A stretch of DNA of 64,000 nucleotides from Marinobacter sp. X15-166B (GCF_001752365.1 NZ_MEIY01000001.1:352087-416086), one strand, 5' to 3'; positions 35,654-44,635 are shown, counted from the first letter of the stretch. Translations and numbers: made by a program. The notes: generated by a model not told the origin, from the letters alone.

Positions 35654-35669
35654 GAGCAGAATCAGGGAT

Positions 35670-37256
35670 ATGGGATACCTGTCCGTTGTTGTCGTCGTAT
35701 TCGCACTGATCTCCGGCACGCTCTCGGGCTGTGCCAGCTTCTCTGCGGTGCAATCGGAGCCCAGTTACGCCATCGCCGATACCCGGGACACCCGGCTGGG
35801 ACGGGGAATTACCGCCGAAACCCACAAACACGACGCACCCTCGGGGTTTCGGTTACTGGGGAACGGGCTCGACGCCTTCGCCACCCGTCTGCTGCTGATG
35901 GAGGCCGCCGAGGTTTCGCTGGACGTCCAGTATTACCTCTACCACGATGACACCACCGCCCGCCTGTTTACCCATTATTTGCTGCGTGCGGCAGATCGGG
36001 GGGTGCGGGTACGGCTGCTGCTGGACGACTTCGGTCACGGCGGGCAGGAGGCGATGCTCAGTGCCCTCGCTGAGCATCCGAACATCGCCGTCAGGTTGTT
36101 CAACCCCTTCTCGAACCGGGTGCTGCCGTATCTCGACTTTGTGACCCGGTTTTCGGTGGCCCACCGACGCATGCACAACAAATCCTTCATTGCTGACAAT
36201 CAGGCAGCCATCATCGGTGGGCGCAACATCGGTGACACCTACTTTTCCGCCGATATTTACACCAATTTCTCCGATCTTGATGTGCTGGGCATCGGTGGCT
36301 TTGCGAGCGAGGTCTCCGAGGCCTTCGATTTATACTGGAATCACCGCTTGGCGGTACCGATCCGCTACCTGGCCCCCGAGGCGGATGCGGATGGCCTCAC
36401 CGCGGTGCGCACCCAACTGGACGCCGCGCGCACCGGCGAACGCAGTCGCAATTATCTGGCACGGCTGCAATCTTTGGGGTTGCTGGAAGAATTGCTGGAA
36501 GGCCAGCTGGAGTTCTCCTGGGCCGAGTCCGTGCTGATTTATGACCAGCCCGACAAGATCATCAACGCGGTGGCCGATAACAGCGGTCACCTGGAACCTG
36601 CTCTCAAGGCGCTGCTGGCCGCCCGGCACAGCGAAGCGCTGATCATCTCTCCATATTTCATTCCGGGCAATACCGGGGTCATCACCTTTTCAGACTGGGT
36701 AAATGCGGGCGCCCGCGTCGTGGTGCTGACCAATTCATTGGCGGCAAACGATGTCCCCATGGTGCACGCAGGTTACGCAGCCTATCGCAAGCCACTGATC
36801 CGGGCCGGGGTCCAGCTGTGGGAACTCCGCCCCCAGCCCGACCCCTCGATCCGCCGGGCCGGCGGTCGCAAGCGGCCCAGTGACCTGGCGGGCTCTTCCC
36901 GTGCCAGTCTGCACGCCAAAACCATGGTGTTTGACCGGTCCGTGCTTTTCGTCGGTTCCATGAATCTGGACCCCCGATCGATTAATCTCAATACTGAAAT
37001 CGGTGTACTTATATTCCATGAAGGCCTGGCCACCCATGCCAGTGACGTGTTCATGGCGGAGTTGCCGCGCCACGCCTGGCGTCTGGACATCGAAACCTCG
37101 CACCGCTGGTGGGGCCAGGCAGACGCCCTGGTCTGGCTTGACGAGTCGACCTGGCCAGCCACCCCGGTCAGCAAGGATTCGGAGCCGGAAGCCAGTGCCT
37201 GGAGCCGTTTCCAGATGTGGCTGTTTGGCCTTCTGCCGATCGAAGGGTTGCTCTGA
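35670..37256 (+). CDS. Phospholipase D-family lipoprotein (cardiolipin synthase-like)
   Basis: 528 residues with a lipoprotein signal (VVFALISGTLSGC, Cys 21). Two HKD motifs: HNKSFIADNQAAIIGGRN (first) and HAKTMVFDRSVLFVGSMNLD (second), both with the downstream Gly-Gly/Gly-Ser and Asn. These put it in the periplasmic PLD/ClsC-like group rather than the soluble ClsA group. Likely phosphatidyl transfer at the outer surface of the inner membrane or inner surface of the outer membrane. Probably in the same transcript as the YcbB-like gene. Confidence 0.88.
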   Translation: MGYLSVVVVVFALISGTLSGCASFSAVQSEPSYAIADTRDTRLGRGITAETHKHDAPSGFRLLGNGLDAFATRLLLMEAAEVSLDVQYYLYHDDTTARLFTHYLLRAADRGVRVRLLLDDFGHGGQEAMLSALAEHPNIAVRLFNPFSNRVLPYLDFVTRFSVAHRRMHNKSFIADNQAAIIGGRNIGDTYFSADIYTNFSDLDVLGIGGFASEVSEAFDLYWNHRLAVPIRYLAPEADADGLTAVRTQLDAARTGERSRNYLARLQSLGLLEELLEGQLEFSWAESVLIYDQPDKIINAVADNSGHLEPALKALLAARHSEALIISPYFIPGNTGVITFSDWVNAGARVVVLTNSLAANDVPMVHAGYAAYRKPLIRAGVQLWELRPQPDPSIRRAGGRKRPSDLAGSSRASLHAKTMVFDRSVLFVGSMNLDPRSINLNTEIGVLIFHEGLATHASDVFMAELPRHAWRLDIETSHRWWGQADALVWLDESTWPATPVSKDSEPEASAWSRFQMWLFGLLPIEGLL

Positions 37257-37299
37257 CCCCCTGCAATCGAGGTGGGCTCGACGGATTTGCGCCATTGAT

Positions 37300-37328
37300 C
37301 GTTAACAAAACGTAGCGGGATGTTAACG
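37300..37328. promoter_or_regulatory. Paired CGTTAAC/GTTAACG sites
   Basis: CGTTAAC at 37300-37306 and GTTAACG at 37322-37328 are inverted copies with a centre spacing of about 22 bp, i.e. two helical turns. They lie ~100 bp upstream of the outer-membrane barrel gene, in a 169-bp gap. This geometry suits a dimeric regulator, but no protein is assigned. Confidence 0.4.
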
Positions 37329-37370
37329 CGGAAAGGCGTTTCCGCTGGTGTATGGTTGGCAACGTGACGA

Positions 37371-37388
37371 TTGAGCCCATGGGCTCAA
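37371..37388. promoter_or_regulatory. 18-bp perfect palindrome before the outer-membrane gene
   Basis: TTGAGCCCATGGGCTCAA is perfectly self-complementary, 38 bases upstream of the barrel gene start and 30 ahead of its AGGAGG. It could be an operator or a loop-less RNA hairpin in the 5' leader. No T-run follows, so it is not a terminator for the upstream gene. Confidence 0.5.
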
Positions 37389-37425
37389 CGAAACCTTACG
37401 CCTAACACAGTCAGGAGGTTTAAGA

Positions 37426-38001
37426 ATGAATCTCAGAACCAGTTTGATCTGTGCAACGCTATTTTCCGCTACTACAGTTGTGGCCCCCGCCGCCACGGCC
37501 CAGGACGCCCGCGACAGTGCGGGCGTCTACATCGGGGCAAGCTACGGTGGTTTCAAGGCTCACGGTGGTGAGTTCGATGACGACAACGATCTGCTGGCGG
37601 CACGTCTGGGCTAGCAGTTCAACGACTTCTTTGCGTTGGAATCCGAATACCTGGATTTCGACAAGTTCGGCAAGGATGACAACGTAAGCAGTGAGCTGAA
37701 AGCCTTTTCACTGGCGGCCCGGGGGCGACTTCCCGTCACCGGAAGCTTCGGCGTTTACGGCAAAGCAGGCGCTTTTGTGTACTCCTTCGATGTCGATGCG
37801 TTCGACGAAAGCGAAACTTACGACAAGGTCAGCCCGTTTGTCGGGGCCGGGGTCGATTTTCGGGTCACCGAGAGTCTGACCGCTTTTGCCGAATACAACC
37901 GGTTCAACGTCGACATTGATGAGCGCGACTTCAACAACCAGATCACCAACGACGGGCCCGACTTCGATACCGCACGGGTAGGCTTGAGTTACCTGTTCTG
38001 A
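37426..38001 (+). pseudogene. Outer-membrane beta-barrel protein interrupted by an amber codon
   Basis: 191-codon frame with AGGAGG ribosome site, signal peptide ending ATAQD, barrel strands (GVYIGASYGGFKAH, AEYNRFNVDIDE) and a C-terminal GLSYLF ending in Phe, typical of OmpA/OprF-type barrels. The frame is intact except for one TAG at 37612-37614, after residue 62 (AARLG-stop-QFNDFF). In relatives LGYQFNDFFALE is the usual reading, so TAG probably replaces a Tyr codon by a single base change. Otherwise fully preserved downstream, with no other lesion. Recent pseudogene, readthrough gene or sequencing error. Confidence 0.85.
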
Positions 38002-38200
38002 ACCAGGCGGTGATCCGACCCGCAGGAGCGGCAGCGTCCACTGCCGCTCCCTCTGCATTATCCTCGCCGTTTGACGCTAGCCACCGATTGGAGTTTAAAA
38101 AGCGATCAACTTCACAGCCCTGAGAGCTGTGCTACATTGAAGTGGTCCGAGTCGAAATCTTCGGCCGTCCACACGGGAGTTTTTCTGCAACAGGAGGCTC

Positions 38201-38530
38201 ATGATGGAAGCAAAAACAACGCAAGACGATTACCGCCGGGTAAAAGAAGATCTGCAACTGCTGAAGGAGGATTTGAGCGCGCTGACCAAAACGGTTGCCG
38301 AGGGCCACAAAAACAACATCAGCAGTATTCGTGAAGAAATCCGCAGGGAAACTCAGGAGGCGCTGACCAAGGCCCGCAAGCGCGGTGAAGAAGCCCTTCA
38401 TAAAGCCAAAGACAAGGGGGACAAGGCCATTCACGATATGGAGGATACCATTGGAGAGCGGCCCTTCCTGAGCATTCTCATTATGTTCCTGGCAGGTGTA
38501 ATCGTGGGCAAATTGCTTGACCGGCAATAA
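38201..38530 (+). CDS. DUF883/ElaB-YqjD family protein
   Basis: 109 residues (ATG 38201 or 38204; AGGAGG suits the second better). An amphipathic helical N-terminal region (VKEDLQLLKEDLSALTKTVA; REETQEALTKARKRGEEALHKAK) leads into a C-terminal membrane helix, ERPFLSILIMFLAGVIVGKLLDR. YqjD-type proteins bind ribosomes and sit on the inner membrane in stationary phase. The next gene (YqjE-like) starts at its stop codon. Confidence 0.88.
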   Translation: MMEAKTTQDDYRRVKEDLQLLKEDLSALTKTVAEGHKNNISSIREEIRRETQEALTKARKRGEEALHKAKDKGDKAIHDMEDTIGERPFLSILIMFLAGVIVGKLLDRQ

Positions 38531-39027
38531 TGATTGATTCTTCCGTTATCAAGGGTGTCCTCCGCAAGGTGGCAGCCGCCATCATTGGGCTGATGCTGGC
38601 GCTGGTACTGCTGACCGCCCTGCTGATTGCCGGTTTTGTTTTGCTGGTGCAAGCGGCCACCCTGGCGCTGTCGCCCTGGGTAGGCGAAGCCGGTGCATTG
38701 GGTATTACCGGCCTCGGCTGCTTTGTGCTGCTGGCGCTGTTTTTCTACCGCCTGACCCGTCCGGCAACAGCACCCGGCAACACCGACGCCGGCGATGGGG
38801 AGGGTGAGCACAACTCCCCGGTGGCGAGGTTGCGACGACTCATCCGGACACACCCCTGGGAGGCGGTACTGGCCGCTTTTGCCATAGGTTTTGTCGAACA
38901 TGGCGACACCCGGTTGCGGTCGCTGTTATTACAAGGCGGCATGGTACTGATGCGGCAGTCCGACGGTGCCGCCGGCGAGCACGCCAGCGAGCCGGCCAGC
39001 AGCACCCCGCCAGGCGCTGACGGCTAA
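38530..39027 (+). CDS. YqjE/phage-holin-superfamily membrane protein
   Basis: 165 residues, two membrane helices (AAIIGLMLALVLLTALLIAGFVLLVQ; GALGITGLGCFVLLALFFYRL), followed by a soluble tail. The tail helix RLRRLIRTHPWEAVLAAFAIGFVEHGD is shared by YqjE-like relatives. It overlaps the YqjD-like gene by one base, as yqjD-yqjE do in Enterobacteria. Function unknown, envelope-related. The 3' end overlaps the convergent TRIC gene by four bases. Confidence 0.75.
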   Translation: MIDSSVIKGVLRKVAAAIIGLMLALVLLTALLIAGFVLLVQAATLALSPWVGEAGALGITGLGCFVLLALFFYRLTRPATAPGNTDAGDGEGEHNSPVARLRRLIRTHPWEAVLAAFAIGFVEHGDTRLRSLLLQGGMVLMRQSDGAAGEHASEPASSTPPGADG

Positions 39028-39644
39028 TCGTCCCAACTCCCCAGCGCATAAGTAAAGACGGGCAGTGACAGGTGCCAGCGAATCGCGACCATACGCAGCC
39101 CCACCCCCACGCTGAATGACGCCAGCAAATTGATATCGTGGTCGACGCCACGCTCCAGCAAGCACAAATACAGCAGCGCTACCAACAAGGAAATACTGGC
39201 ATAAAGTTCGTGGCGCAGCACCTGCGGGGTGCGGTTGCACATAAGATCCCGCAATATCCCCCCAAAGATTCCAGTGGTAATGCCCGCCATGACCACCACC
39301 GGCGTGTCGTAATCGAGGTTCAGGGCCACATTACAGCCAATGATGGTAAACGCGATCAATCCCATGCCGTCAACGATCAGAAACAACTGGTGCAGATGTT
39401 TCATGAACCGCGCCACCAGCATGGTCGCCAATCCGGCGCCAATGGTAAGGTAGATATACGAGGGGTGTTGGGTCCAGGTCACGGGGAAGTTGCCGAGCAC
39501 AACGTCCCGCACCGTGCCACCACCCAACGCGGTGATAAATGCGATCAGAGCCACCCCGAACATGTCCATATTGCGCCGTCCGGCGGCCAGTGCGCCCGAC
39601 ATCGCTTCGGCAGTGATGGCAATCATGAAGATATAGGTGAGCAA
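39024..39644 (-). CDS. TRIC-type cation channel (UPF0126/YicG family)
   Basis: 206 residues, seven helices with the two glycine-rich repeats GGGTVRDVVLGNFPVTW and GGILRDLMCNRTPQVL. Start at TTG 39644 (AAGGGG six bases upstream); ATG 39626 has no ribosome site. Bacterial homologues of animal TRIC channels. A tandem glycine riboswitch lies directly upstream, so glycine controls expression. A role in glycine or counter-ion flux is inferred from the riboswitch. Confidence 0.9.
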   Translation of the reverse strand: MLTYIFMIAITAEAMSGALAAGRRNMDMFGVALIAFITALGGGTVRDVVLGNFPVTWTQHPSYIYLTIGAGLATMLVARFMKHLHQLFLIVDGMGLIAFTIIGCNVALNLDYDTPVVVMAGITTGIFGGILRDLMCNRTPQVLRHELYASISLLVALLYLCLLERGVDHDINLLASFSVGVGLRMVAIRWHLSLPVFTYALGSWDD

Positions 39645-39662
39645 GCAGAACCCCTTTTGGTA

Positions 39663-39852
39663 GTGCCTCTCCCCCTGTCCTGCTTACCTGAGAGTTTATG
39701 CAGCCGGGCTGCTTGCTCCTTCGGTGGGCTGCTCCGGGCAACCTCTCTCCAGTTGGCTGAAAATACTTCCGCAGTACATGAACCTGAGCGTTTATGGGAG
39801 GTTGCGCCTTCGGTGGGAAGTTTTCGGAAAACTTCCACTCTCCTGCAGGAGG
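39663..39852 (-). ncRNA. Tandem glycine riboswitch upstream of the TRIC gene
   Basis: Read on the minus strand, two glycine aptamers are visible. Aptamer 1 (39852-39775): GGAGAG at the start, CACCGAAGG (39815-39807), then ATAAACGCTCAGGT (39795-39782). Aptamer 2 (39760-39663): GGAGAGAGG, CACCGAAGG (39726-39718), ATAAACTCTCAGGT (39699-39686), GGACAGGGGGAGAG. A perfect promoter lies at 39858-39885 and the gene starts 19 bases after the second aptamer. No T-rich terminator was found, so control may be at translation start (the AAGGGG site follows directly). Confidence 0.93.
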
Positions 39853-39857
39853 GGCGC

Positions 39858-39885
39858 ATTATACGAATTTTTCTGCGGTTGTAAA
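39858..39885 (-). promoter_or_regulatory. Sigma70 promoter of the glycine-riboswitch transcript
   Basis: On the minus strand TTTACA (39885-39880) and TATAAT (39863-39858) are spaced by 16 bp. The transcript should start near 39851, at the first base of aptamer 1. This is the strongest consensus promoter in the window. Confidence 0.75.
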
Positions 39886-40172
39886 AAACCCGTGAATGAA
39901 GCGCGCACCGACACCCGGAATATTTAAAGTTTTGCTCATGTACAAAAAGATGTTTCCTTTCAGAGCAATAGAGAAAAAAACAGCCCCGTCACATGGTCGA
40001 TGCCCGCCCCTCACTTGTTGTTCCCCAAACCTTGTGCCACTTTAAAAACACACGGGAAGCGATTTATGGGAACACTAACCTCATGGATTAGCGGTTTTTT
40101 CCGGTCACGGGCCGGTGTTCGTTGGTCAGCCCGTCGAACACCGCCTTCAACGTGTTTACGGAGGACGAACTT
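39886..40172. other. AT-rich gap upstream of the YtjA-like gene
   Basis: About 290 bases. A small frame at 40066 ([12 protein letters not shown]...) overlaps the next gene's leader, with a weak GGAAG site; I do not regard it as real. Otherwise only the promoter for the small membrane protein at 40173 is expected here. Confidence 0.3.
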
Positions 40173-40349
40173 ATGCTTTATTGGGCTCTAGTCTGTCTCG
40201 TTATCGCTATAGTCGCGGGTGTGCTGGGATTCGGTGGCATTGCTGGAACCGCCGCCGGCTTTGCCAAGGTGCTGTTTTTCATCTTTCTGATCTTGTTGGT
40301 TATTTCCCTTGTCGTTAATTTTATGAAAGGCCGTGGTCCCAAAATTTAG
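40173..40349 (+). CDS. UPF0391/YtjA small membrane protein
   Basis: 58 residues from ATG 40173, GGAGG eight bases upstream. Two short membrane helices, [22 protein letters not shown] and [20 protein letters not shown], match DUF1328 (YtjA). Function unknown; widespread and stress-associated. It converges on DUF1415. Confidence 0.88.
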   Translation: MLYWALVCLVIAIVAGVLGFGGIAGTAAGFAKVLFFIFLILLVISLVVNFMKGRGPKI

Positions 40350-40353
40350 CCGG

Positions 40354-40899
40354 TCACTTAACGATGCAAGCCTGCAACAAGGCTTGCATCGTTACCGTCC
40401 CCATTTGCTCCATTCGCGCGATGTTGCGCTCCGGGATACGCTCCACGTCCGGGTAGTCGGCAATCGCTTTGTCCAGACTGTGTTCCCGCAACAGGTGCAA
40501 CAGTGGGTAGGGCGAGCGATTGGTCATGTTTTCCACATCCCCGGCCCTGGTTCCGGCAAACTGATACTCAGGGTGGAAGCTGGCAATCTGGTAAACACCG
40601 TCTAAATCAAAATGCTCGATCAACCCATCCGCCTCCGCCAGAAACTCGACGTAGGCCCCGAACTTCTGCAACACCCTCGGGTGGATCAGCAGCGTCGTCT
40701 CGATACCCGCATCCGCATTCAGACGTTCCAGCTCTTCATGCAGGTCCGCCAATAAGCCTGCTTCGGTGGTGGCCGTGGACACCACAAACCGAATCCGGTC
40801 TTTCACCAGTTCCCGTTTGGCAAACGGACACAAATTCAGTCCGACCACCACCGTTTCCAGCCAGTTTTTTACCGCTTGCACAATTGTCGCCTGATTCAA
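40354..40899 (-). CDS. DUF1415 family protein
   Basis: 181 residues if started at TTG 40899, which has GGAG six bases upstream; the alternative GTG 40911 has no ribosome site. Family blocks: VKNWLETVVVGLNLCPFAK at the N-terminus, VYQIASFHPEYQFAGT in the middle, NRSPYPLLHLLREHSLD later. DUF1415 proteins have a conserved CPFAK motif and unknown function. The gene follows mtgA by ~28 bases in the same direction. A 13-bp hairpin occupies its last codons. Confidence 0.8.
   Translation of the reverse strand: MNQATIVQAVKNWLETVVVGLNLCPFAKRELVKDRIRFVVSTATTEAGLLADLHEELERLNADAGIETTLLIHPRVLQKFGAYVEFLAEADGLIEHFDLDGVYQIASFHPEYQFAGTRAGDVENMTNRSPYPLLHLLREHSLDKAIADYPDVERIPERNIARMEQMGTVTMQALLQACIVK
40360..40393. 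repeat. 13-bp perfect hairpin in the 3' end of the DUF1415 gene
   Basis: AACGATGCAAGCC (40360-40372) and GGCTTGCATCGTT (40381-40393) pair fully across an 8-base loop. The hairpin lies within the last DUF1415 codons and 11 bases past the convergent YtjA-like stop (40349). It probably ends or protects both transcripts; no T-run is seen. Confidence 0.6.
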
Positions 40900-40927
40900 T
40901 AGCTGCTCCACATGGATGGGGTCGCGG

Positions 40928-41635
40928 TCAGCGCGACTCGATAAGAGGGCGGATGTGGGCCCGGCCACCCAGCTGGACCATCTGGTTGCGTATCCAGTCA
41001 ACCCGTTGCCAGAGGTAGTCGGAGGGGTGCCGGACGCTGAAGCGTTTGGGACTGGGCAACACCGCTGCCAGCCGTGCCGCCTGGGTGGCGGTGAGCTCCC
41101 GGGCGGAACGATTAAAAAAATGGCGGCTGGCCATTTCCACGCCGAAAATGCCTTCACCGAACTCGGTCACGTTGAGGTACACCTCCATGATCCGGCGCTT
41201 GGGCCAGAGTGCTTCCAGGCCCAGGGCCAAACCGGCCTCCAGAGCTTTGCGGGTGAAGTGACGGCCGCTCCACAAGAACAGGTTCTTGGCGGTTTGCTGG
41301 GTAATGGTGCTGGCCCCCCGCAGCCCGTATCCCTGCCGGTACCGGGCGATCGCCTCGGCCATGGCATCGGTATCCACACCCCGGTGGGTCATGAAACGCT
41401 GCTCTTCACTGGCGATCACCGCCAATGGCATCCAGGGCGATATCTGCTCGAAATCCACCCATTGGTGCAGGATCTCACGATCCGGGTTTTGCCAATGATC
41501 CCGCACCATGAACGCGGACGTTGGCGGGTCAACAAACCGCAGCAGTCCAATGACGAGCACCACGCCCAACGTCAGACTGCCCAGCAGCCAGAGCGCGCCG
41601 CGCCGCAGGCGCGCCAAAAGAATTTTCTTAGTCAC
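40928..41635 (-). CDS. mtgA: Monofunctional peptidoglycan glycosyltransferase
   Basis: 235 residues starting at GTG 41635. N-terminal membrane anchor (RRGALWLLGSLTLGVVLVIGLLRF), then the GT51 domain with the catalytic Glu in VIASEEQRFMTHRGVD and the motifs RGASTITQQTAKNLFLW, RKALEAGLALGLEALWPKRRIMEVYLN. Polymerises lipid II into glycan strands on the outer face of the inner membrane. It matches MtgA in length and lacks a transpeptidase domain. Confidence 0.95.
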   Translation of the reverse strand: MTKKILLARLRRGALWLLGSLTLGVVLVIGLLRFVDPPTSAFMVRDHWQNPDREILHQWVDFEQISPWMPLAVIASEEQRFMTHRGVDTDAMAEAIARYRQGYGLRGASTITQQTAKNLFLWSGRHFTRKALEAGLALGLEALWPKRRIMEVYLNVTEFGEGIFGVEMASRHFFNRSARELTATQAARLAAVLPSPKRFSVRHPSDYLWQRVDWIRNQMVQLGGRAHIRPLIESR

Positions 41636-41742
41636 CGATTACACTGCTGCCCTTGTTGCTCACGCCGTTGCTTGCTATTTCCCAACGCACGGTAGCAAAA
41701 AACCCGCCGGCTGCCTTCTTATTTTTATGTCACCTGGCCCAC

Positions 41743-42882
41743 TTACATACCGCTGGCACGGGGGCTGTCGACACCGGTGGGTGGCATCCGGTTGAGCCAG
41801 GACAAGGTACGCGGAGAATCCTCGTCACCGAGGAAAAAGTGCCCTACATCCGGGACGGCGTAGCAGACATCGCCGCGCTGGGGTTGCCAGGCGTTGAACT
41901 CGCCGTGACTGATGCCCACCTCCCAGACTTCATCCGCCAGCCAGCCTTGCGGCTTGAGCTCGATGCGCACCTCGGCACCGATCACGCTGATGGACTCAAT
42001 ACACACCGGCAGGTGGGCGTCGGCGGTGGGTGCCTGAGCCAGACGTACCTCATGGGGTCGCAAGTAAATCTGCCCGTTACCGTTGGCCACCGCCTCCGGC
42101 AAGGTCAGGTGGGCCTTACCCTGGCGCAGCCGGTTATTGCTGATGGTGCCACTGAGCACATTCACCTGACCGAGGAAATCAAACACAAATCGACTGTCCG
42201 GGCTGGCGTACAGATCCAGCGGCGAGTTGACCTGTTCCACCCGGCCATGACTCATTACCACCACCTGGTCGGACAGTTCCAGCGCTTCTTCCTGATCGTG
42301 GGTCACAAACACGCTGGTGAAGTTCAGTTCGTCGTGCAAATTGCGCAACCAGCGACGCAGGTCTTTGCGTACCTGGGCATCCAGCGCACCAAAAGGTTCA
42401 TCCAGCAACAGGATTTCCGGTTCCATGGCCATGGCCCGCGCCAACGCAATGCGCTGTTTCTGGCCACCGGACAACTGGGACGGATAACGGTCGGCCAGAT
42501 GACTCAACTGCACCATTTCCAGCAGATTCCCCACCCGTTGTTTGATCTCGGCCTTGCCGGGCCGCTGCTTGCGCGGCAGCACCTCCAACCCGAATGCAAT
42601 GTTGCGGGCCACGGTCATGTGGCGGAACAGTGCATAATGCTGGAACACAAAACCCACCCGCCGATCGCGCACGTGCAACCGGGTGACGTCGCGGCCCTGA
42701 AACCAGATGCTGCCCTGCTCCGCTGTCTCCAGCCCGGCGATGATGCGCAACAGGGTGGTTTTCCCCGACCCGGAAGGCCCCAGCAGGCCGGTAATCTGCC
42801 CGTCGGGCAGCGACAGGTTGATGTCGTGCAGAGCCTGGAAGGACCCGAAAAATTTGTTGATGCCGTTAATATCTATGCCCAT
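41743..42882 (-). CDS. cysA: Sulfate/thiosulfate ABC transporter, ATPase
   Basis: 379 residues from ATG 42882 behind AGGAGG. Walker [10 protein letters not shown], signature [15 protein letters not shown], Walker [13 protein letters not shown] and switch His in [10 protein letters not shown]. The C-terminal TOBE-type domain ([12 protein letters not shown]) is CysA-like. It powers sulfate import through CysT-CysW. Last gene of the sbp-cysT-cysW-cysA operon, in the usual order. Confidence 0.93.
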   Translation of the reverse strand: MGIDINGINKFFGSFQALHDINLSLPDGQITGLLGPSGSGKTTLLRIIAGLETAEQGSIWFQGRDVTRLHVRDRRVGFVFQHYALFRHMTVARNIAFGLEVLPRKQRPGKAEIKQRVGNLLEMVQLSHLADRYPSQLSGGQKQRIALARAMAMEPEILLLDEPFGALDAQVRKDLRRWLRNLHDELNFTSVFVTHDQEEALELSDQVVVMSHGRVEQVNSPLDLYASPDSRFVFDFLGQVNVLSGTISNNRLRQGKAHLTLPEAVANGNGQIYLRPHEVRLAQAPTADAHLPVCIESISVIGAEVRIELKPQGWLADEVWEVGISHGEFNAWQPQRGDVCYAVPDVGHFFLGDEDSPRTLSWLNRMPPTGVDSPRASGM

Positions 42883-42911
42883 AACAGGCGCCTCCTGACA
42901 GGCCCGAACGA

Positions 42912-43748
42912 TCAGTCCTTGGACTGTCGCCATTCCACAAATGATTTCGCGATCAGCGTCAGCAATGCCAGCGCCGCCAATAAAGACGCTGCCGCAAATG
43001 CGCCGACCACGTTGTAATCCTGGTACAACAACTCCACATGCAGGGACAGGGTGTTGGTCTCGCCGCGGATGTTGCCCGACACGACCGAAACCGCGCCGAA
43101 TTCACCGACGGCCCGGGCATTGGTCAGAATAATGCCGTAAATCAATGCCCAACGAATGTTCGGCAAGGTCACCCGGCGGAACAACTGCCAGCCGGAAGCC
43201 CCCAGCACCACCGCCGCCTCTTCTTCCTCGCGGCCTTGTTGCTGCATCAGCGGAATCAGTTCCCGCGCCACAAACGGACAGGTCACAAACAGGGTGACCA
43301 TGACAATGCCGGGCCAGGAGAACATCAATTGCACGTCGTATTCACCCAGCCACTGTCCCACCCAGCCGTTGTTGCCGTACAGCAGCAGATACAACAGACC
43401 GGCCACCACCGGGGACACCGCAAAGGGAATGTCAATCAGGGTGGTCAGTAACTTGCGTCCCGGAAACGTAAACCGGGTAACCGCCCAGGCAAAGAACACC
43501 CCGAACACCAGATTCAGGGGCACGGTTAACACGGCCACCAGCAGGGTCAGACCGATGGCGGACAGGGTAAACTCATCCAGCACATTGGCCACATAGGTGC
43601 TCCAGCCCTGGCTGAACGCCTGCACAAAGATCATCAGCAACGGCATGGCCAGCAGCGCCACGGTGAGCACCACGGCGGTGCCAATCAGCCAGCGGCGCAC
43701 CAGCGCGGTATCCCCCACCCGACGGTAATGGGCTGCATTCATGGTCAA
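42912..43748 (-). CDS. cysW: Sulfate ABC transporter permease
   Basis: 278 residues, six helices, with the inner-membrane EAA loop ([24 protein letters not shown]) that contacts Cys[18 protein letters not shown] and the [25 protein letters not shown] segment distinguish CysW. Its ATG overlaps the cysT stop by four bases. Confidence 0.93.
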   Translation of the reverse strand: MTMNAAHYRRVGDTALVRRWLIGTAVVLTVALLAMPLLMIFVQAFSQGWSTYVANVLDEFTLSAIGLTLLVAVLTVPLNLVFGVFFAWAVTRFTFPGRKLLTTLIDIPFAVSPVVAGLLYLLLYGNNGWVGQWLGEYDVQLMFSWPGIVMVTLFVTCPFVARELIPLMQQQGREEEEAAVVLGASGWQLFRRVTLPNIRWALIYGIILTNARAVGEFGAVSVVSGNIRGETNTLSLHVELLYQDYNVVGAFAAASLLAALALLTLIAKSFVEWRQSKD

Positions 43749-44620
43749 GCTCCCCCGTGCAGGCGTTTCAGATAGCGGCCCTGCCAGACGTTGATCAGCA
43801 ACAACAACAACAGCGACACCGCCATCACCACGGCCGCGATGGCACTGGCCGCCGGGAAGTCGTACTCCTGCAGGCGGATGAAGATCATCAGGCTGGTCAC
43901 CTCACTGACATAAGGCATGTTACCGGCGATGAAGATTATGGCGCCGAACTCGCCCAGGCTGCGGGTAAACGACAAGGCGCCACCGGTCACGATGGCGGGC
44001 CAGAGCGCCGGAAACAAAATACGGCGAAACACCGTGAAATCCGAAGCCCCCATACTCACGGCGGCCTCTTCGTCTTCCGGTGACAGCTCTTCCAGTACCG
44101 GCTGCACCGTGCGCACCACAAAGGGCACACTGGTGAACGCCATGGCGACTACGATACCAAGGGGGGTATAGGCCACCTTGACGCCGATGGCGGTCAGCAT
44201 CTGTCCGTACAAGCCATTGTCGGCAAACAGGGTCGCCAAAGTGATGCCCGCCACCGCCGTGGGCAAGGCAAAAGGCAAGTCCATTATGGCGTCGAGCAAA
44301 CGCTTGCCGACAAAGTCGTAGCGCACCAGTACCCACGCCAGCAACAAACCGAAAAAGCAATTGAAGACCGACGCCGCCAGCGCGGTCCACAGGGTTACTT
44401 TATAAGAAGCAACAACACGGGGGTCGGTCACCACAAACCAGAAGTTGTCCCACCCCATACCGGCGGTGTGCATCACCAGTCCGGTCATCGGCAGCAACAA
44501 CACCAGGCTGATGAAAAACAGGGAAATACCGAGGCTCAGTCCGAACCCCGGTAAAACACGTGCAGTGACCGATCTCACTTTTTTACGCGGCAGTGAGCCG
44601 GCCGCGAGGGTTTGCGTCAT
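43745..44620 (-). CDS. cysT: Sulfate ABC transporter permease
   Basis: 291 residues, six helices, partner of CysW. CysT hallmarks: PFALPTAVAGITLATLFADNG and the EAA loop SPEDEEAAVSMGASDFTVFRRILFPALWPAI, then SLGEFGAIIFIAGNMPYVSEV. It ends 16 bases downstream of... its start lies 15 bases after sbp, so one transcript is expected. Confidence 0.93.
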   Translation of the reverse strand: MTQTLAAGSLPRKKVRSVTARVLPGFGLSLGISLFFISLVLLLPMTGLVMHTAGMGWDNFWFVVTDPRVVASYKVTLWTALAASVFNCFFGLLLAWVLVRYDFVGKRLLDAIMDLPFALPTAVAGITLATLFADNGLYGQMLTAIGVKVAYTPLGIVVAMAFTSVPFVVRTVQPVLEELSPEDEEAAVSMGASDFTVFRRILFPALWPAIVTGGALSFTRSLGEFGAIIFIAGNMPYVSEVTSLMIFIRLQEYDFPAASAIAAVVMAVSLLLLLLINVWQGRYLKRLHGGA

Positions 44621-44635
44621 AGGTTGACCCGTAGC

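Noticed and set aside
37426..38001. Genome-wide amber recoding
   Set aside because: One TAG in one gene is no evidence for it; a point mutation, suppression or sequencing error is simpler.
40066..40191. Small frame [12 protein letters not shown]... upstream of the YtjA-like gene
   Set aside because: Weak ribosome site, odd composition, and it overlaps the real gene start at 40173.
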